From Bradyrhizobium diazoefficiens (GTDB lineage: Bacteria > Pseudomonadota > Alphaproteobacteria > Rhizobiales > Xanthobacteraceae): a stretch of DNA of 64,000 bases. The notes beneath the pieces were generated by a model. The model made no database searches. It was given only the letters and a program-made list of their open reading frames with translations, and was not told the origin of the DNA. Shown piece after piece: positions 17,735 to 26,731 of the stretch. A program made the position numbers and the translations under genes. Numbering within the stretch: the stretch's first letter is position 1; every line of letters begins with the position of its first letter. The stretch lies in assembly GCF_018131185.1 (NCBI RefSeq), contig NZ_JAFCJE010000006.1, positions 434,001-498,000 of the forward strand, written 5' to 3'.

Positions 17735-18310
17735 TCACAAGCCAAGTGCGATCTCGGCCCATTGCAACATGCGGTCGCTATTGAGGAACGCCAGGACCGT
17801 CGGCTCCGCGAATGCGGGCGCGTCCGACCCGACCAAAGCCACCGCTGCCACCATGTCACAGCGCTGATTGAAAGCGAGTGAAAGTGCGGCTTTGCTAATC
17901 CCTTCGATGCGATAGGTCCGACTGCGGCCGCGCATCGGACCGACGATGATCTCTCGGCCCGCCCCGGTCGGCGTTGCCTTGCCGACCAGCGCAAGGTCGC
18001 CCATCTGGTCCAGGTCGGAATCGTCGGCGACGCCCGTGGCGCAATTGCAAAAGCCCAGCTTGGCGCGAACGTAGAGCTGGACCTCGGTGCCGCAATCAGC
18101 GGCCTTGCAGCGGAACGCCTTTCCTCTCCCCCAGGGATCTGCGCCGAAAGGCCAGTCGGTTTCCGTCCACACCGGGCGGACCTCACCGTACGCCGCTGTT
18201 GCGCGTGCCGGTTCGCCGGATCGCAAGATCCAGACCGCCGCAGCCGCGCAGAGCAGGGCGGTTGCTGCGCTGATCGCAACGAATTTGCTCGCCAGGCGCA
18301 TGGAAGCCAT
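17735..18310 (-). CDS. Conserved hypothetical secreted or membrane-anchored protein
   Basis: About 191 residues from the ATG at 18310 (ATG 18301 is also possible). A hydrophobic segment near the N-terminus (KFVAISAATALLCAAAAVWIL) is a signal peptide or anchor. The mature part has a Cys cluster (FRCKAADCGTEVQLYVRAKLGFCNC is the region, at about residues 67-91) and no motif I recognise. It starts 14 bases after the stop of the TPR-like gene 18324-19925 and is probably in the same operon. Function unknown. An overlapping frame on the same strand (17677-18318) lacks a signal peptide and looks like a shadow. Confidence 0.6.
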   Translation of the reverse strand: MASMRLASKFVAISAATALLCAAAAVWILRSGEPARATAAYGEVRPVWTETDWPFGADPWGRGKAFRCKAADCGTEVQLYVRAKLGFCNCATGVADDSDLDQMGDLALVGKATPTGAGREIIVGPMRGRSRTYRIEGISKAALSLAFNQRCDMVAAVALVGSDAPAFAEPTVLAFLNSDRMLQWAEIALGL

Positions 18311-18323
18311 CGCGGCACTTTTG

Positions 18324-19925
18324 CTAATTCTGAGCCATGAAGTTTCGTGCGGCCGCGAGGTCCGCTCGCGCAGGGTCGCCATCGCGGGCCATGTCCACGA
18401 CTTTCCGGTAGTACTGGCGTGACTTCACGGCGTCCCCCGCCTTCGCGGCGGCGTGAGCGGCTCCGACCGTCGCGCCAAAGCGGTTCGGCTCCTTGCGCAT
18501 GGTGCTTTCGAACGCAGCCAGTGCCTCATTGGCCTCGCCACGCTCGAGCAGCATGGTGCCGTAAAGCTCGCGTGCCGGGGCAAGCGGTCCTGGCGTCACG
18601 ATGGATTTTTCGGTCTTATCTTCGGCATCGGCGGCCAGGCGCATCGCCTCCAACGCTTCCGCCTGCTTTCCTTGGGCATTGAGCTGCCAAGCTGTGGCCA
18701 CCTGCCGCTGAATGTCGACGATCTCGGCCCAATAGGCGTCCTTGTCCTGCTGCAGCTTGTCCCGCAGCTCCGCCAGCTTGGCGATGTCCGCCGTTGCTGC
18801 GTCGGCATTGCCGGAACGCGCGGCGCCCATGGCGCGGGCGAAATAGGTGATCGCATCGACGTAGGCAAACCGGCTCGGCTCGACCTTCAGCGCGGCCGCG
18901 CCCTGCCAATCGCCGCGCTCGACCATGTAACGCGCCTGGCTGGCCGCTATCGCGTAGGGGCCGGCGCGGACGGCCGGCGCGTAGCCCGTGGTCGCAACCA
19001 TGTCCGCAATGACGTCGCGGGCTCGGCTGTCCTGCGCCAGCTGGAGCAGGGCGTAGACCATATAGTCGTTGGCATGCAACTGCTCGCCGGCGTCCTTGCC
19101 CTCCTTGGCGGCCTTGGCGGAACGGCTATTGGCCTCGATGGATTCGTTCCAGTAGCCGACGCGCGTGAAGATGTGCGATGGCATATGCAAAGCGTGCGGC
19201 GCTGCGGGCGCGATCTCGGAATAGCGCTTCGCAGCATCGAGACCTTTCTCCGCGATCGCGGGATAGTCGTAGAGGTGGATCAAGTAGTGTGCCACGCCGG
19301 GGTGCCGCGGCTGCCGCTTGAAGATCGGCTCCAGAATGGCAGCGCCCTTGAGCTGGTTGGCATAGGTCTTGTCGTTTGGCGACGCCGTGACATTCAGTGT
19401 GATGGCGTAGGCGATCTGCGCCTCGTCATCATCGGGATAGCGCGCGGCGACGGCTTCGGCCGCCTTGAGATAGGCCTGCGCGCGTTGGCCAAACGTCGTC
19501 TTTTCGTCTCCCGAATAGAAGGCGAGCAACGCGTCGATATAGTCGCGTTCGCGTTCACTCTTGGCGCCGAGCGCCTTGGCTTTCTGCAGCGCGGCGGCGC
19601 CCTCAGTGAGGTTTTCCTTCGGCGCGGGAAAATGCGGGTTATACAGCAGGCTCAAGGCAATGCCCCAATAGGCGATCGCGCATTCCGGATCGGCCTGCAA
19701 CGTCTCCTGGAAAATCTCTTTCGCCGGCCGGTACCAGAACGAGTGCTGATAGCGCATGCCGCGGTCAAAGCGGCGCTGCGCGACCTCGTTGCAAGTGGTC
19801 CGGAAGTGCACCCTGCCAAACTGCTCTTCGGTCCCGTCCTCTGCGCGGGCTGCAGGCGTGGTTGGGATCGAGGCCAGGGTAGCGAGGACGAGAAGAGAGG
19901 CGGTTCTCAAGACGAGCGCGCGCAT
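18324..19925 (-). CDS. Secreted TPR-like repeat protein
   Basis: 533 residues from the ATG at 19925, which has GGAGGG upstream and gives a signal peptide (MRALVLRTASLLVLATLAS, cleavage expected near ARA). The body is helical repeats of TPR type: FDRGMRYQHSFWYRPAKEIF, then DPECAIAYWGIALSLLYNPH, and later the conserved APHALHMPSHIFTRVGYW followed by SIEANSRSA. The same landmarks occur in the protein at 61624-63282, so the two are distant relatives. Probably periplasmic; partner unknown. The frame continues upstream of 19925 without a signal peptide or RBS support. Confidence 0.8.
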   Translation of the reverse strand: MRALVLRTASLLVLATLASIPTTPAARAEDGTEEQFGRVHFRTTCNEVAQRRFDRGMRYQHSFWYRPAKEIFQETLQADPECAIAYWGIALSLLYNPHFPAPKENLTEGAAALQKAKALGAKSERERDYIDALLAFYSGDEKTTFGQRAQAYLKAAEAVAARYPDDDEAQIAYAITLNVTASPNDKTYANQLKGAAILEPIFKRQPRHPGVAHYLIHLYDYPAIAEKGLDAAKRYSEIAPAAPHALHMPSHIFTRVGYWNESIEANSRSAKAAKEGKDAGEQLHANDYMVYALLQLAQDSRARDVIADMVATTGYAPAVRAGPYAIAASQARYMVERGDWQGAAALKVEPSRFAYVDAITYFARAMGAARSGNADAATADIAKLAELRDKLQQDKDAYWAEIVDIQRQVATAWQLNAQGKQAEALEAMRLAADAEDKTEKSIVTPGPLAPARELYGTMLLERGEANEALAAFESTMRKEPNRFGATVGAAHAAAKAGDAVKSRQYYRKVVDMARDGDPARADLAAARNFMAQN

Positions 19926-20333
19926 CGTGCCCTCCGTTTTCTCCAGAAAATTTGGCTGGACGGCGCCGATAAGGATCGGGCCGCCGAAGTTTCGCAGTTC
20001 TGAAATTAGCGATGGCAATCTTGTCGTGGGGAGGATTTGCCCATTCGCGATGCGAGTCAACAGTAACTGGCAGCTTGTGTAGGGAAGCAAGCCTGTCAGA
20101 CCCATCCGGCCGTAAGGCTCTCGGTCACCGAGGAGTGCCCAACGCAGAAGCAGCTATTTGCGGGAAGGCAGGGCGGGTGGGTCGCTCCGCAAAAGGCGGA
20201 TCAGGTGATTGAATGCTGTCTCTCGTTTGGCCGCGAGGTAGGCAGGGGCAACGTCTCTTATTGGCTCAAGTGCATCGTCGTCAGCTTGACGTCTCCCTGG
20301 GAGAGCAACCCGGATGAGCAAGGAGTGCACGCC
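19926..20333. other. Intergenic region without recognisable gene
   Basis: This 408-base stretch between the TPR-like gene and the SDR gene must hold the promoter of the former. I see no terminator with a U-run, no clear operator and no convincing small ORF. Open frames crossing it on the plus strand (for example from 20205) are antisense shadows of the SDR gene. Confidence 0.5.
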
Positions 20334-21101
20334 CTACGCAACGCCGCCATCCACGCGAAAACACTGTCCAGTGATGCGCCGGCTTTCGTCGGAGGCGAGG
20401 AACAGCGCCATGTTGGCGATGTCCTCGGGCGTCACGGCATCGGGAACGGCCTGACGCGAGCGCATCTCGGCGATGACCCGATCGTCCGGATACCACAGCC
20501 GGCGCTGGCGCTCGGTGATCACCATGCCCGGCGCAATCGCGTTGACGCGAATGCGGTCGGGACCGACCGACCGCGCCAGCGAGTTGGTGAAGCCGACGAT
20601 CGCCGCTTTCGCCGCGGCGTAGACCGGCAGTGCCGGCGCGCCGCGCATCCAGGCGATCGAGGACATGTTGATGATCGAGCCGCCGCCGCGCGCCTGCATC
20701 TGCGGCACCACCGCTTGCGCGGCGAAGAAGACGTGCTTGAGATTGACGCCGATCATCCAGTCGAACTCGGCGGGCGTCACCTCCGCCAGCACCTGGCGCT
20801 GGTCGTTGGCGGCGTTGTTGACGAGCACCGCGGCGTCACCGAGCGATCGCTGGATCTCCGCCAAGCCGGCGCGCAACGCGTCGACGTCCAGCAGATCGCA
20901 GGGCACGAACAGCGGCGTGATCTCGGTCACTTCAGCCACCTCGTCAACCAGCGCTCTGCCCGCCGTCTGGTCGATATCGAGGAACGCGACCCGGGCGCGC
21001 TGGGCGGCGAAGGCGCGCACGAAGGCGGCACCGATGCCGCTGGCGCCGCCGGTGATCAGCACCACGCGGTCGGCGAGGCCTGAATAGGTCGTCTTGGTCA
21101 T
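20334..21101 (-). CDS. Short-chain dehydrogenase/reductase (SDR)
   Basis: NAD(P)-dependent oxidoreductase of 255 residues from the ATG at 21101. Classical SDR motifs are present: TGGASGIGAAF (cofactor binding), VNNAAN (NNAG-type), the catalytic Ser in INMSSIAWM, the YAAAK Tyr-Lys pair and a C-terminal GQCFRVDGGVA. It overlaps the stop of the sugar ABC ATPase gene (ATGA), so it is the last gene of the transport operon and probably oxidises or reduces the imported sugar or polyol. Exact substrate cannot be read from sequence. Confidence 0.88.
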   Translation of the reverse strand: MTKTTYSGLADRVVLITGGASGIGAAFVRAFAAQRARVAFLDIDQTAGRALVDEVAEVTEITPLFVPCDLLDVDALRAGLAEIQRSLGDAAVLVNNAANDQRQVLAEVTPAEFDWMIGVNLKHVFFAAQAVVPQMQARGGGSIINMSSIAWMRGAPALPVYAAAKAAIVGFTNSLARSVGPDRIRVNAIAPGMVITERQRRLWYPDDRVIAEMRSRQAVPDAVTPEDIANMALFLASDESRRITGQCFRVDGGVA

Positions 21102-22207
21102 GCGATCAGTCGCTCCGTCTCGGGGTCGAACAGGCAAACGCGGCGGGTGTCGAGCGCGAAAGAGGCGGACGCGCCGGGCACGGGCCGGATATCGGGCGAG
21201 ATGCGCGCCATCGCCGGCTCACCTCCGAGCCGCAGCGAGACCATCGTCTCGGCACCGGTCGGCTCGACCATTTCCACGGGTGCCTCGACGAGGACGGGCG
21301 CGTCTGTCGAAAAGGCGCGGCTGCTCTCGGCAATGCATTCCGGCCTGATTCCGAACACCACCTCCCGCCCGACAAAGGACGCTGCACCGTCATAGTCCCT
21401 CAGGCGCAGACGGATCTCGTCCGGCCGGCCCGCACCGATCACGACCACCAGCCCGTCATTCTCGGTCTCGAGCCGTGCAGGCATGGTGTTCATCGGGGGC
21501 GAGCCCATGAAGCGCGCGACGAACAGGTTGGCGGGATAACGGTACACGGTATCGGGGTCGGCGAATTGCTGCACGCTGCCTTGATGCATCACTGCAATTC
21601 GCGTCGCCATCGTCATGGCCTCGATCTGGTCGTGGGTGACATAGACGATGGTGGCGCCGATGCGCTGGTGCAGTCGCTTGATCTCCATCCGCATCTCGAC
21701 GCGCAGCTTGGCGTCGAGATTGGACAGCGGTTCGTCGAACAGGAAGAGTAGGGGATCGCGCACCAGCGCACGCCCCATCGCCACGCGCTGGCGCTGGCCA
21801 CCGGACAATTGCGAGGGTTTGCGGCCGAGCAGCGGCTCGATCTGGAGCAGTCTTGCGACATTCGCGACCGCAGTGTCCTGGGCGGCCTTGGGCACGTGGC
21901 GGCATTCCATGCCGAAGGTGATGTTCTGGCGCACCGTCATCGAGGGATAGAGCGCGTAGGACTGGAACACCATGGCGATGTCGCGGTCCTTGGGCGGAAC
22001 GTCGTTGACGACACGCCCGCCGATCTCGATCGTTCCCGCGCTCGGTCGATCGAGGCCGGCGACGATGTTGAGCAGCGTGGACTTGCCGCAGCCTGATGGG
22101 CCGACCAGGACGGTGAACTCACCGCTCTCGATGTCGAGCGCGATATCCTTCAGCACCTCGAGATTGGCGTAGCGCTTCGACAGGGCGCGAATGCTCAGTG
22201 CTGCCAT
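21098..22207 (-). CDS. Sugar ABC transporter ATP-binding protein (UgpC/MsmK family)
   Basis: Powers the CUT1-type importer encoded upstream. Walker A (GPSGCGKST), the signature LSGGQRQRVAMGRAL and Walker B with LFLFDEPLSNLDAKLR are intact, and the C-terminal TOBE-like regulatory domain (about 240-369) is present. At 369 residues it is typical of the family. It starts ten bases after the permease stop and overlaps the SDR start downstream. Confidence 0.93.
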   Translation of the reverse strand: MAALSIRALSKRYANLEVLKDIALDIESGEFTVLVGPSGCGKSTLLNIVAGLDRPSAGTIEIGGRVVNDVPPKDRDIAMVFQSYALYPSMTVRQNITFGMECRHVPKAAQDTAVANVARLLQIEPLLGRKPSQLSGGQRQRVAMGRALVRDPLLFLFDEPLSNLDAKLRVEMRMEIKRLHQRIGATIVYVTHDQIEAMTMATRIAVMHQGSVQQFADPDTVYRYPANLFVARFMGSPPMNTMPARLETENDGLVVVIGAGRPDEIRLRLRDYDGAASFVGREVVFGIRPECIAESSRAFSTDAPVLVEAPVEMVEPTGAETMVSLRLGGEPAMARISPDIRPVPGASASFALDTRRVCLFDPETERLIA

Positions 22208-22217
22208 GGCAATCCCA

Positions 22218-23075
22218 TCATTTCACGGCCCCGGCGGTGAGGCCGCGGACGAAGTACTTACCGCCGAGGAGATAGATCAACAGAGTGGGCAGCGCTGCGA
22301 TGATCACCGCTGCGCTCTGCACACCATGCTGCGGGATATCCGCGACAGCCGCGGATAGCGCGATCAAGGCGGCCGTGACGGGCTGCTGCTGGCCCGTCGT
22401 GAATGTCACGCCATAGAGGAACTCGTTCCAGATATGGGTGAACTGCCAGATCACCGTGACGATCAGGATCGGACCCGAGAGCGGCAGGATGATGCGCCAG
22501 AAGATGCGGAAGAAGCCGGCGCCGTCGATGCGTGCGGCCCTGATCAATTCAGGGGGAATGGCGACGTAGTAGTTCCGGCAGAACAGTGTGGTGAAGGAGA
22601 GGCCCTGGATGGTGTGGATCAGCACCAGACCCGCCAGCGTGTTGATGAGGCCGATGTCCCGCAGGACGATGGTCCAAGGCAGCAGGCGCATCTGCTGCGG
22701 AAGAAAAAGGCCTAGGGTCACGATGCCGTAGATCCAGTTGTCGCCGCGGAAGCGCCACAGAGACACGGCGTAGCCTGCGATCGCACCGAGCAGGGTCGAG
22801 AAGATCGTTGCGGGAATCGTGACGAGCGCCGAGTTCAGCATGTACGGCCGGATGCCGGCGCAGGTCTCGGCGACGCAGAATCCGCTCCAGGCCGTGGCGT
22901 AATTGCTCCAAGCCCATTGCTGCGGCCAGCCGATCATCGAGGCCTGCGCGATCTCCTCGTTGCTGCGGAGCGAGTTCAGCACCACAACGATCAGCGGCGC
23001 GAGCCAGACGGCCGCGATCAGCGATACGGCGAGATAGATCAAGATCCGGCTTGGCGCGAAGGAGCTGTCACGCAT
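22218..23075 (-). CDS. Carbohydrate ABC transporter permease, second subunit (GtsC/MalG-like)
   Basis: Inner-membrane subunit of about 285 residues with six hydrophobic segments. The EAA-loop that contacts the ATPase reads ELIRAARIDGAGFFRIFWRI and continues LPLSGP. The stretch around FRGDNWIYG and SFTTLFCRNYY resembles glucose/mannose-type permeases (GtsC). I chose ATG 23075, which overlaps the upstream permease by eight bases; a longer start at 23132 lies well inside that gene. Confidence 0.88.
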   Translation of the reverse strand: MRDSSFAPSRILIYLAVSLIAAVWLAPLIVVVLNSLRSNEEIAQASMIGWPQQWAWSNYATAWSGFCVAETCAGIRPYMLNSALVTIPATIFSTLLGAIAGYAVSLWRFRGDNWIYGIVTLGLFLPQQMRLLPWTIVLRDIGLINTLAGLVLIHTIQGLSFTTLFCRNYYVAIPPELIRAARIDGAGFFRIFWRIILPLSGPILIVTVIWQFTHIWNEFLYGVTFTTGQQQPVTAALIALSAAVADIPQHGVQSAAVIIAALPTLLIYLLGGKYFVRGLTAGAVK

Positions 23076-23991
23076 GGGTGGCCCGCCGTCGCTGGATATA
23101 TCGCCACGCCGCATAGGGCAGCAGCACCGCAAGCAGAATGAGCAACATCAGCACCGCCGCCGCCGCGCCGCGGCCAAGCAGGCTGCGCTGGAACATCAGG
23201 TCGTAGACGACGAGCGCCGGCAACTGGGTCGCGATTCCCGGACCGCCATTGGTGAGCGCGCGGACGAGGTCGAACGTCGAAATCGCGAACTGCAACTGGA
23301 TCACCACCACGGTGATGGTGATCGGCCACAGCGACGGCAGAATAATGCGCCGATAGATGCGGGCCGGTCCCGCGCCATCGATCTGCGCGGCCTTGATGAT
23401 GTCGGCGTCGACGGAGCGAAGGCCGGCGAGGAAGAGTGCCATGGCAAAGCCGGAGGATTGCCAGATCGCGGCGATGACGATGGTCCAGATCGCCATGTCG
23501 CGGTCGATCAGCCAGTCGAACTTGAAGGAGGTCCAGCCGAGATCGTGAACCAGCTTCTGGATCCCGAGGCCGGGATTGAGCAGCCAGCTCCAGACCGTGC
23601 CGGTGACCACGAAGGACACCGCGAGGGGATAGAGGAAGACGGAGCGCAGCACGTTTTCGCCGCGAATGCGCTGGTCGAGCAGGATCGCAAGGATGAGGCC
23701 GGTCGTCGCACTCAACACCACGAAAGCGATGCCGAACAGCAGCAGGTTATCGAACGCGATCTGCCAGTTCCGCGATGCCAAGACGGCCGAGTAATTGCGA
23801 AGGCCCACCCAGCCCGAGACCGGGACGAGGGTGGATGGTGTGAAGGAGATCCAGATCGTCCACAATGAGAACGAGACGAGATGCGCGGCGGACAGCAGCA
23901 GCGGCACCCAGATCATCAGATATTCAGGCAGCCGGCGCACCCATTCAGGAAGCGCCGGCCGGCCCGGTCTCATCGCGGCCGCATTGTTCAA
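23068..23991 (-). CDS. Carbohydrate ABC transporter permease, first subunit (GtsB/MalF-like)
   Basis: Six-helix permease of about 307 residues. The EAA-loop DIIKAAQIDGAGPARIYRRI continues into LPSLWP, and the early periplasmic loop WISFTPSTLVPVSGWVGLRNY resembles the GtsB type. The TTG at 23991 has GAGGG six bases upstream and overlaps the stop of the binding-protein gene; ATG 23973 is a plain alternative with no SD. Part of the ROK-headed operon. Confidence 0.87.
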   Translation of the reverse strand: MNNAAAMRPGRPALPEWVRRLPEYLMIWVPLLLSAAHLVSFSLWTIWISFTPSTLVPVSGWVGLRNYSAVLASRNWQIAFDNLLLFGIAFVVLSATTGLILAILLDQRIRGENVLRSVFLYPLAVSFVVTGTVWSWLLNPGLGIQKLVHDLGWTSFKFDWLIDRDMAIWTIVIAAIWQSSGFAMALFLAGLRSVDADIIKAAQIDGAGPARIYRRIILPSLWPITITVVVIQLQFAISTFDLVRALTNGGPGIATQLPALVVYDLMFQRSLLGRGAAAAVLMLLILLAVLLPYAAWRYIQRRRATHA

Positions 23992-25274
23992 CGTGCGCCC
24001 TCGACGGCCTCGGCGAGACGAGTGGCCGCCTGCTCGGGCTTGATCGTCTTGTTCTTCACGTATTCCGTGATCACGTCGATCATCGCTGCGGTCATGCCGT
24101 TTTCCTGCGCCATGTTGTGCGCGAGGCTGAGGACCGCCTGATTGCCGGCGATGGCGTCCTTCAGGGCCTTTGCGGTCGTTCGTTGCCCCTCGGACCAGCC
24201 TTCACCTGACAGATCGACGTCGGTGCGTACCGGGATCGATCCCGTGATCTGCGAATACATGGTCTGGATTGCGGGATCCATGACGAGCTGGGCCATCAGC
24301 GTCTGACCGGCCTGCAGGTCCGCCTCCTTGCGCTGCCAGAAGATGAAGGCATCGGCATTCAACAGGAAGACCGGCTTGCCGTTGTCACTGGGGCCTGGCG
24401 CAATCATGAAGTCCTCAAACTTGAACCCGGCATTGCGCAATACGCCTTGCGCCCATCCGCCCATGATCATCATGCCCATGTCGCCGTCGATGAAGCGCTT
24501 CAAATTGGTCGAGAAGTGCTGGGCGCCGACATTGGGGTCCATCCAGTCGGCGATCTTGCGCAGCTGCGCGAACGCAGCCTTGATCTCAGGACCCTCCAGA
24601 GCCTTCTTGTCGAGATTCATGATGGCGGCGCGGTAAGCAGCGGGATTGATGCCGGCGAGAGCGGCCTCGAATTTTTGCCCGTCGTCCGGGCGGGTGCCAC
24701 CGTTGGCGATGGGAGCGGCGACACCGCCTGCCTTCATCTTTTCCGCGAGGTCGTTGAACTCCGCCCATGTGACCGGAATCTTGTCGGCCTTGGCCTTGTC
24801 CATCGCGCGTTTGGACAGGAACAGCATATTGGTGCTGTAGATCTGTAACGGTAGGGCGATCCACTTGCCGGCCGGCTTGTGCAGTTTCGCAAGGTCAGGC
24901 GCGACGACCTTTTCGTAACCGGCGGCTGCGACGACGGCGTCGAGATCGACGGTCGGGGCGATCTTCGACCAGGCTGCGATCTCCGGACCTTTGAGTTGCG
25001 AACAGGCCGGGGGATCGCCGGCCATGATCTGCGCGCGCAACTTGTTCATCATCTCGGTTGTGAAGCCGGGGACCGGCGAATGCTGCCAAACCCCGCCTTT
25101 CTCCTCGAATTTCTTGCCGAGCGCGGTGATGGCAGCCCCGTCGCTGCCGGCGGACCATTGCGAGATCGCGGTCAGGCGCGGCTTGGCCGCGCCTTGCGCC
25201 CGAGCAAAGGCGGGCAGTGCGAGCGCGGCGGCAGATCCAGCGAGCAGACGGCGCCTTGTTGTCGTGATCGGCAT
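23988..25274 (-). CDS. Sugar ABC transporter substrate-binding protein
   Basis: Extracytoplasmic binding protein of 428 residues. The N-terminus TTTRRRLLAGSAAALALPAF looks like a twin-arginine (Tat) signal, cleaved near FARA-Q. The mature protein has CUT1 binding-protein features, including VTWAEFNDLAEKMKAGGVA and FIDGDMGMMIMGGWAQGVL. GGGAGGA precedes the ATG. Overall likeness to glucose/mannose-binding proteins of the GtsA kind suggests a hexose ligand, but this is an inference. Confidence 0.9.
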   Translation of the reverse strand: MPITTTRRRLLAGSAAALALPAFARAQGAAKPRLTAISQWSAGSDGAAITALGKKFEEKGGVWQHSPVPGFTTEMMNKLRAQIMAGDPPACSQLKGPEIAAWSKIAPTVDLDAVVAAAGYEKVVAPDLAKLHKPAGKWIALPLQIYSTNMLFLSKRAMDKAKADKIPVTWAEFNDLAEKMKAGGVAAPIANGGTRPDDGQKFEAALAGINPAAYRAAIMNLDKKALEGPEIKAAFAQLRKIADWMDPNVGAQHFSTNLKRFIDGDMGMMIMGGWAQGVLRNAGFKFEDFMIAPGPSDNGKPVFLLNADAFIFWQRKEADLQAGQTLMAQLVMDPAIQTMYSQITGSIPVRTDVDLSGEGWSEGQRTTAKALKDAIAGNQAVLSLAHNMAQENGMTAAMIDVITEYVKNKTIKPEQAATRLAEAVEGAR

Positions 25275-25343
25275 GGCAGTTCCTCCCGGTGTGAAGTTCT
25301 TTGCACAGGCATTGGCGCGTACGGCGCGCAGGCTCAGGGCATG

Positions 25344-26516
25344 TCAGGCCGCCTCCGTCGAGCTGGCCGGCATGCCGCCGCGGCTGGCGAGACAAAAGGC
25401 GGCGAAGGCGAGCGCAGCCTGCGGATCGTTGCCGGTCGAGGGCGGAACGAAGGCGAGGGACACTTGCGCCAATTTACGTCCGCCCAGCAGGCAGGCGTCA
25501 ATTCCTTCGATCACAGCGTTGCGATCGTCATCGGAGAGAAGCGACGGCCAGCCGCTGATCGCGACGCCGCCGCATGGCTTGACGTTCAACGTATTGCCGA
25601 TCGCAAGGCCAAGCCGGAACAGCCGTCGCCGCAGCTCCTGGCGCACGCGCGTCGAGAGCGGAATCGTGGTCACCCATTCGCTGCCGAGCTGGAGCAATTC
25701 GGCTTCGGCAATGCCGAGGAGCTCGGCCAGGGCAGGATGCGACGTGTACGCCTCGACGCAGCCGTGGTGGCCGCAGCGGCAACGTGGCCCGTCGGAACCG
25801 AACACCATGTGGCCGAGCTCGACCGGCTGCAGGGCGTCGGCCTCGGTTGGATCGTCCATCCAGGCTCCGGCAACGCCCTGGCTGACGAAGACGAACAGAT
25901 GGGTGTCGCTGAACGGATAGTTTTCCGTGCGGCAGCGGTGAAAGGTGGCGTGCGCGACGACCGAATTGGTGAATGCCAGCGGCACGCCGGCGAACATCTC
26001 GCCGAACACGTCACTGATGCGCGCGACGTCGCAGGGAATGATCGGATTGGCCGATATGCTGAGACGGCCGAGGCCGGGAATGGAGACGCCGATCTGGGAG
26101 AGGCTGATCCGGCGGCGCCGCGTCCAGTCGCGCAGCAACGTCATCGCTTCGCGAAACGCCCGGCCGACGGTCTCGGCGGTCGGCGTATTCGGCAGCGGCA
26201 CACGCTCGGTGTAGTGCAGTTCGCCCGACAGGGCGCCCACGCCGACGCTGAGCCGCTGAGCGGTCAGCTCGAAGGCTGCGAGGGCGACCGAGCCATCGAG
26301 CGACACGAGACCGGTCGGGCCGCCGACGTAAGGGGCAGGGCGCCGCACCTCCTCGATCAGGCCTTCGGCCTTCAGGTCGAACAGGATGCGCGACAGGCTC
26401 GCCTCGGACAGGCGCACGGCCTTGGCCAGCGGCGGGCGAAACGATCCGCCCGACTGTAGCAGATGAGTCAAAATGGCAGCGCGCGTCTGCCGCCGACTTC
26501 TCGGCTGCTCCGGCAT
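25344..26516 (-). CDS. ROK-family transcriptional repressor
   Basis: 390 residues from the ATG at 26516, which is preceded by AGGGACGGA. An N-terminal winged helix-turn-helix (TRAAILTHLLQSGGSFRPPL and following to about 60) is joined to a ROK sugar-kinase-like domain. The ROK zinc site reads ELGHMVFGSDGPRCRCGHHG followed by CVEAY, with the three Cys and the His in place. The upstream in-frame ATG at 26534 overlaps the operator and has no RBS. The ABC genes follow after 69 bases in the same direction, so it probably senses the imported sugar and represses the whole operon. Confidence 0.92.
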   Translation of the reverse strand: MPEQPRSRRQTRAAILTHLLQSGGSFRPPLAKAVRLSEASLSRILFDLKAEGLIEEVRRPAPYVGGPTGLVSLDGSVALAAFELTAQRLSVGVGALSGELHYTERVPLPNTPTAETVGRAFREAMTLLRDWTRRRRISLSQIGVSIPGLGRLSISANPIIPCDVARISDVFGEMFAGVPLAFTNSVVAHATFHRCRTENYPFSDTHLFVFVSQGVAGAWMDDPTEADALQPVELGHMVFGSDGPRCRCGHHGCVEAYTSHPALAELLGIAEAELLQLGSEWVTTIPLSTRVRQELRRRLFRLGLAIGNTLNVKPCGGVAISGWPSLLSDDDRNAVIEGIDACLLGGRKLAQVSLAFVPPSTGNDPQAALAFAAFCLASRGGMPASSTEAA

Positions 26517-26531
26517 TTCCGTCCCTGTCGT

Positions 26532-26554
26532 CATTCTTACTTAGTGTAAGAATG
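26532..26554. promoter_or_regulatory. Probable ROK operator, perfect 9-bp inverted repeat
   Basis: CATTCTTAC (26532-26540) and GTAAGAATG (26546-26554) are exact reverse complements with a five-base spacer. The site lies 16 bases before the suggested ROK start and overlaps the -10 element, the expected place for an autorepressor. Binding is inferred from position and symmetry. Confidence 0.7.
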
Positions 26555-26578
26555 CGCGCGGTGCGTTTCGACTGTCAA
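26549..26578 (-). promoter_or_regulatory. Candidate promoter of the ROK-sugar transport operon
   Basis: On the minus strand TTGACA (26578-26573) is a consensus -35, followed after 18 bases by CATTCT (26554-26549) as a weak -10. Transcription would begin near 26542, inside the operator, and reach the ATG at 26516 after a short leader with an SD. Confidence 0.5.
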
Positions 26579-26671
26579 GCGTTCGGCGGCGCGATGCGTG
26601 GATTTGTTGTTGTGCGTGGCAGCAAAGCGTGGAGCGGGACGATCGGTCTTGAGGGTGGGCAAAGCGCATGC

Positions 26672-26709
26672 ACAAACAAAAACGGCGCCATCTTGCGATG
26701 GCGCCGTTT
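26672..26709 (-). terminator. Rho-independent terminator of gltA
   Basis: On the minus strand, AAACGGCGCCATC, a four-base loop and GATGGCGCCGTTT form a perfect 13-bp stem (26709-26680), followed by TTGTTTGTG. It begins 22 bases after the gltA stop. Confidence 0.92.
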
Positions 26710-26731
26710 CGTTGGACACTTCCGTCCGATC

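Noticed and set aside
20205..21083. Plus-strand frame over the SDR gene
   Set aside because: Asp/Arg/His-rich shadow; the SDR gene on the minus strand has all catalytic motifs and is coupled to the ABC operon.
25290..25307. TGTG-N10-CACA CRP-like site before the binding-protein gene
   Set aside because: The arms are only four bases long and the wider halves do not match; too weak with a convincing operator further upstream.
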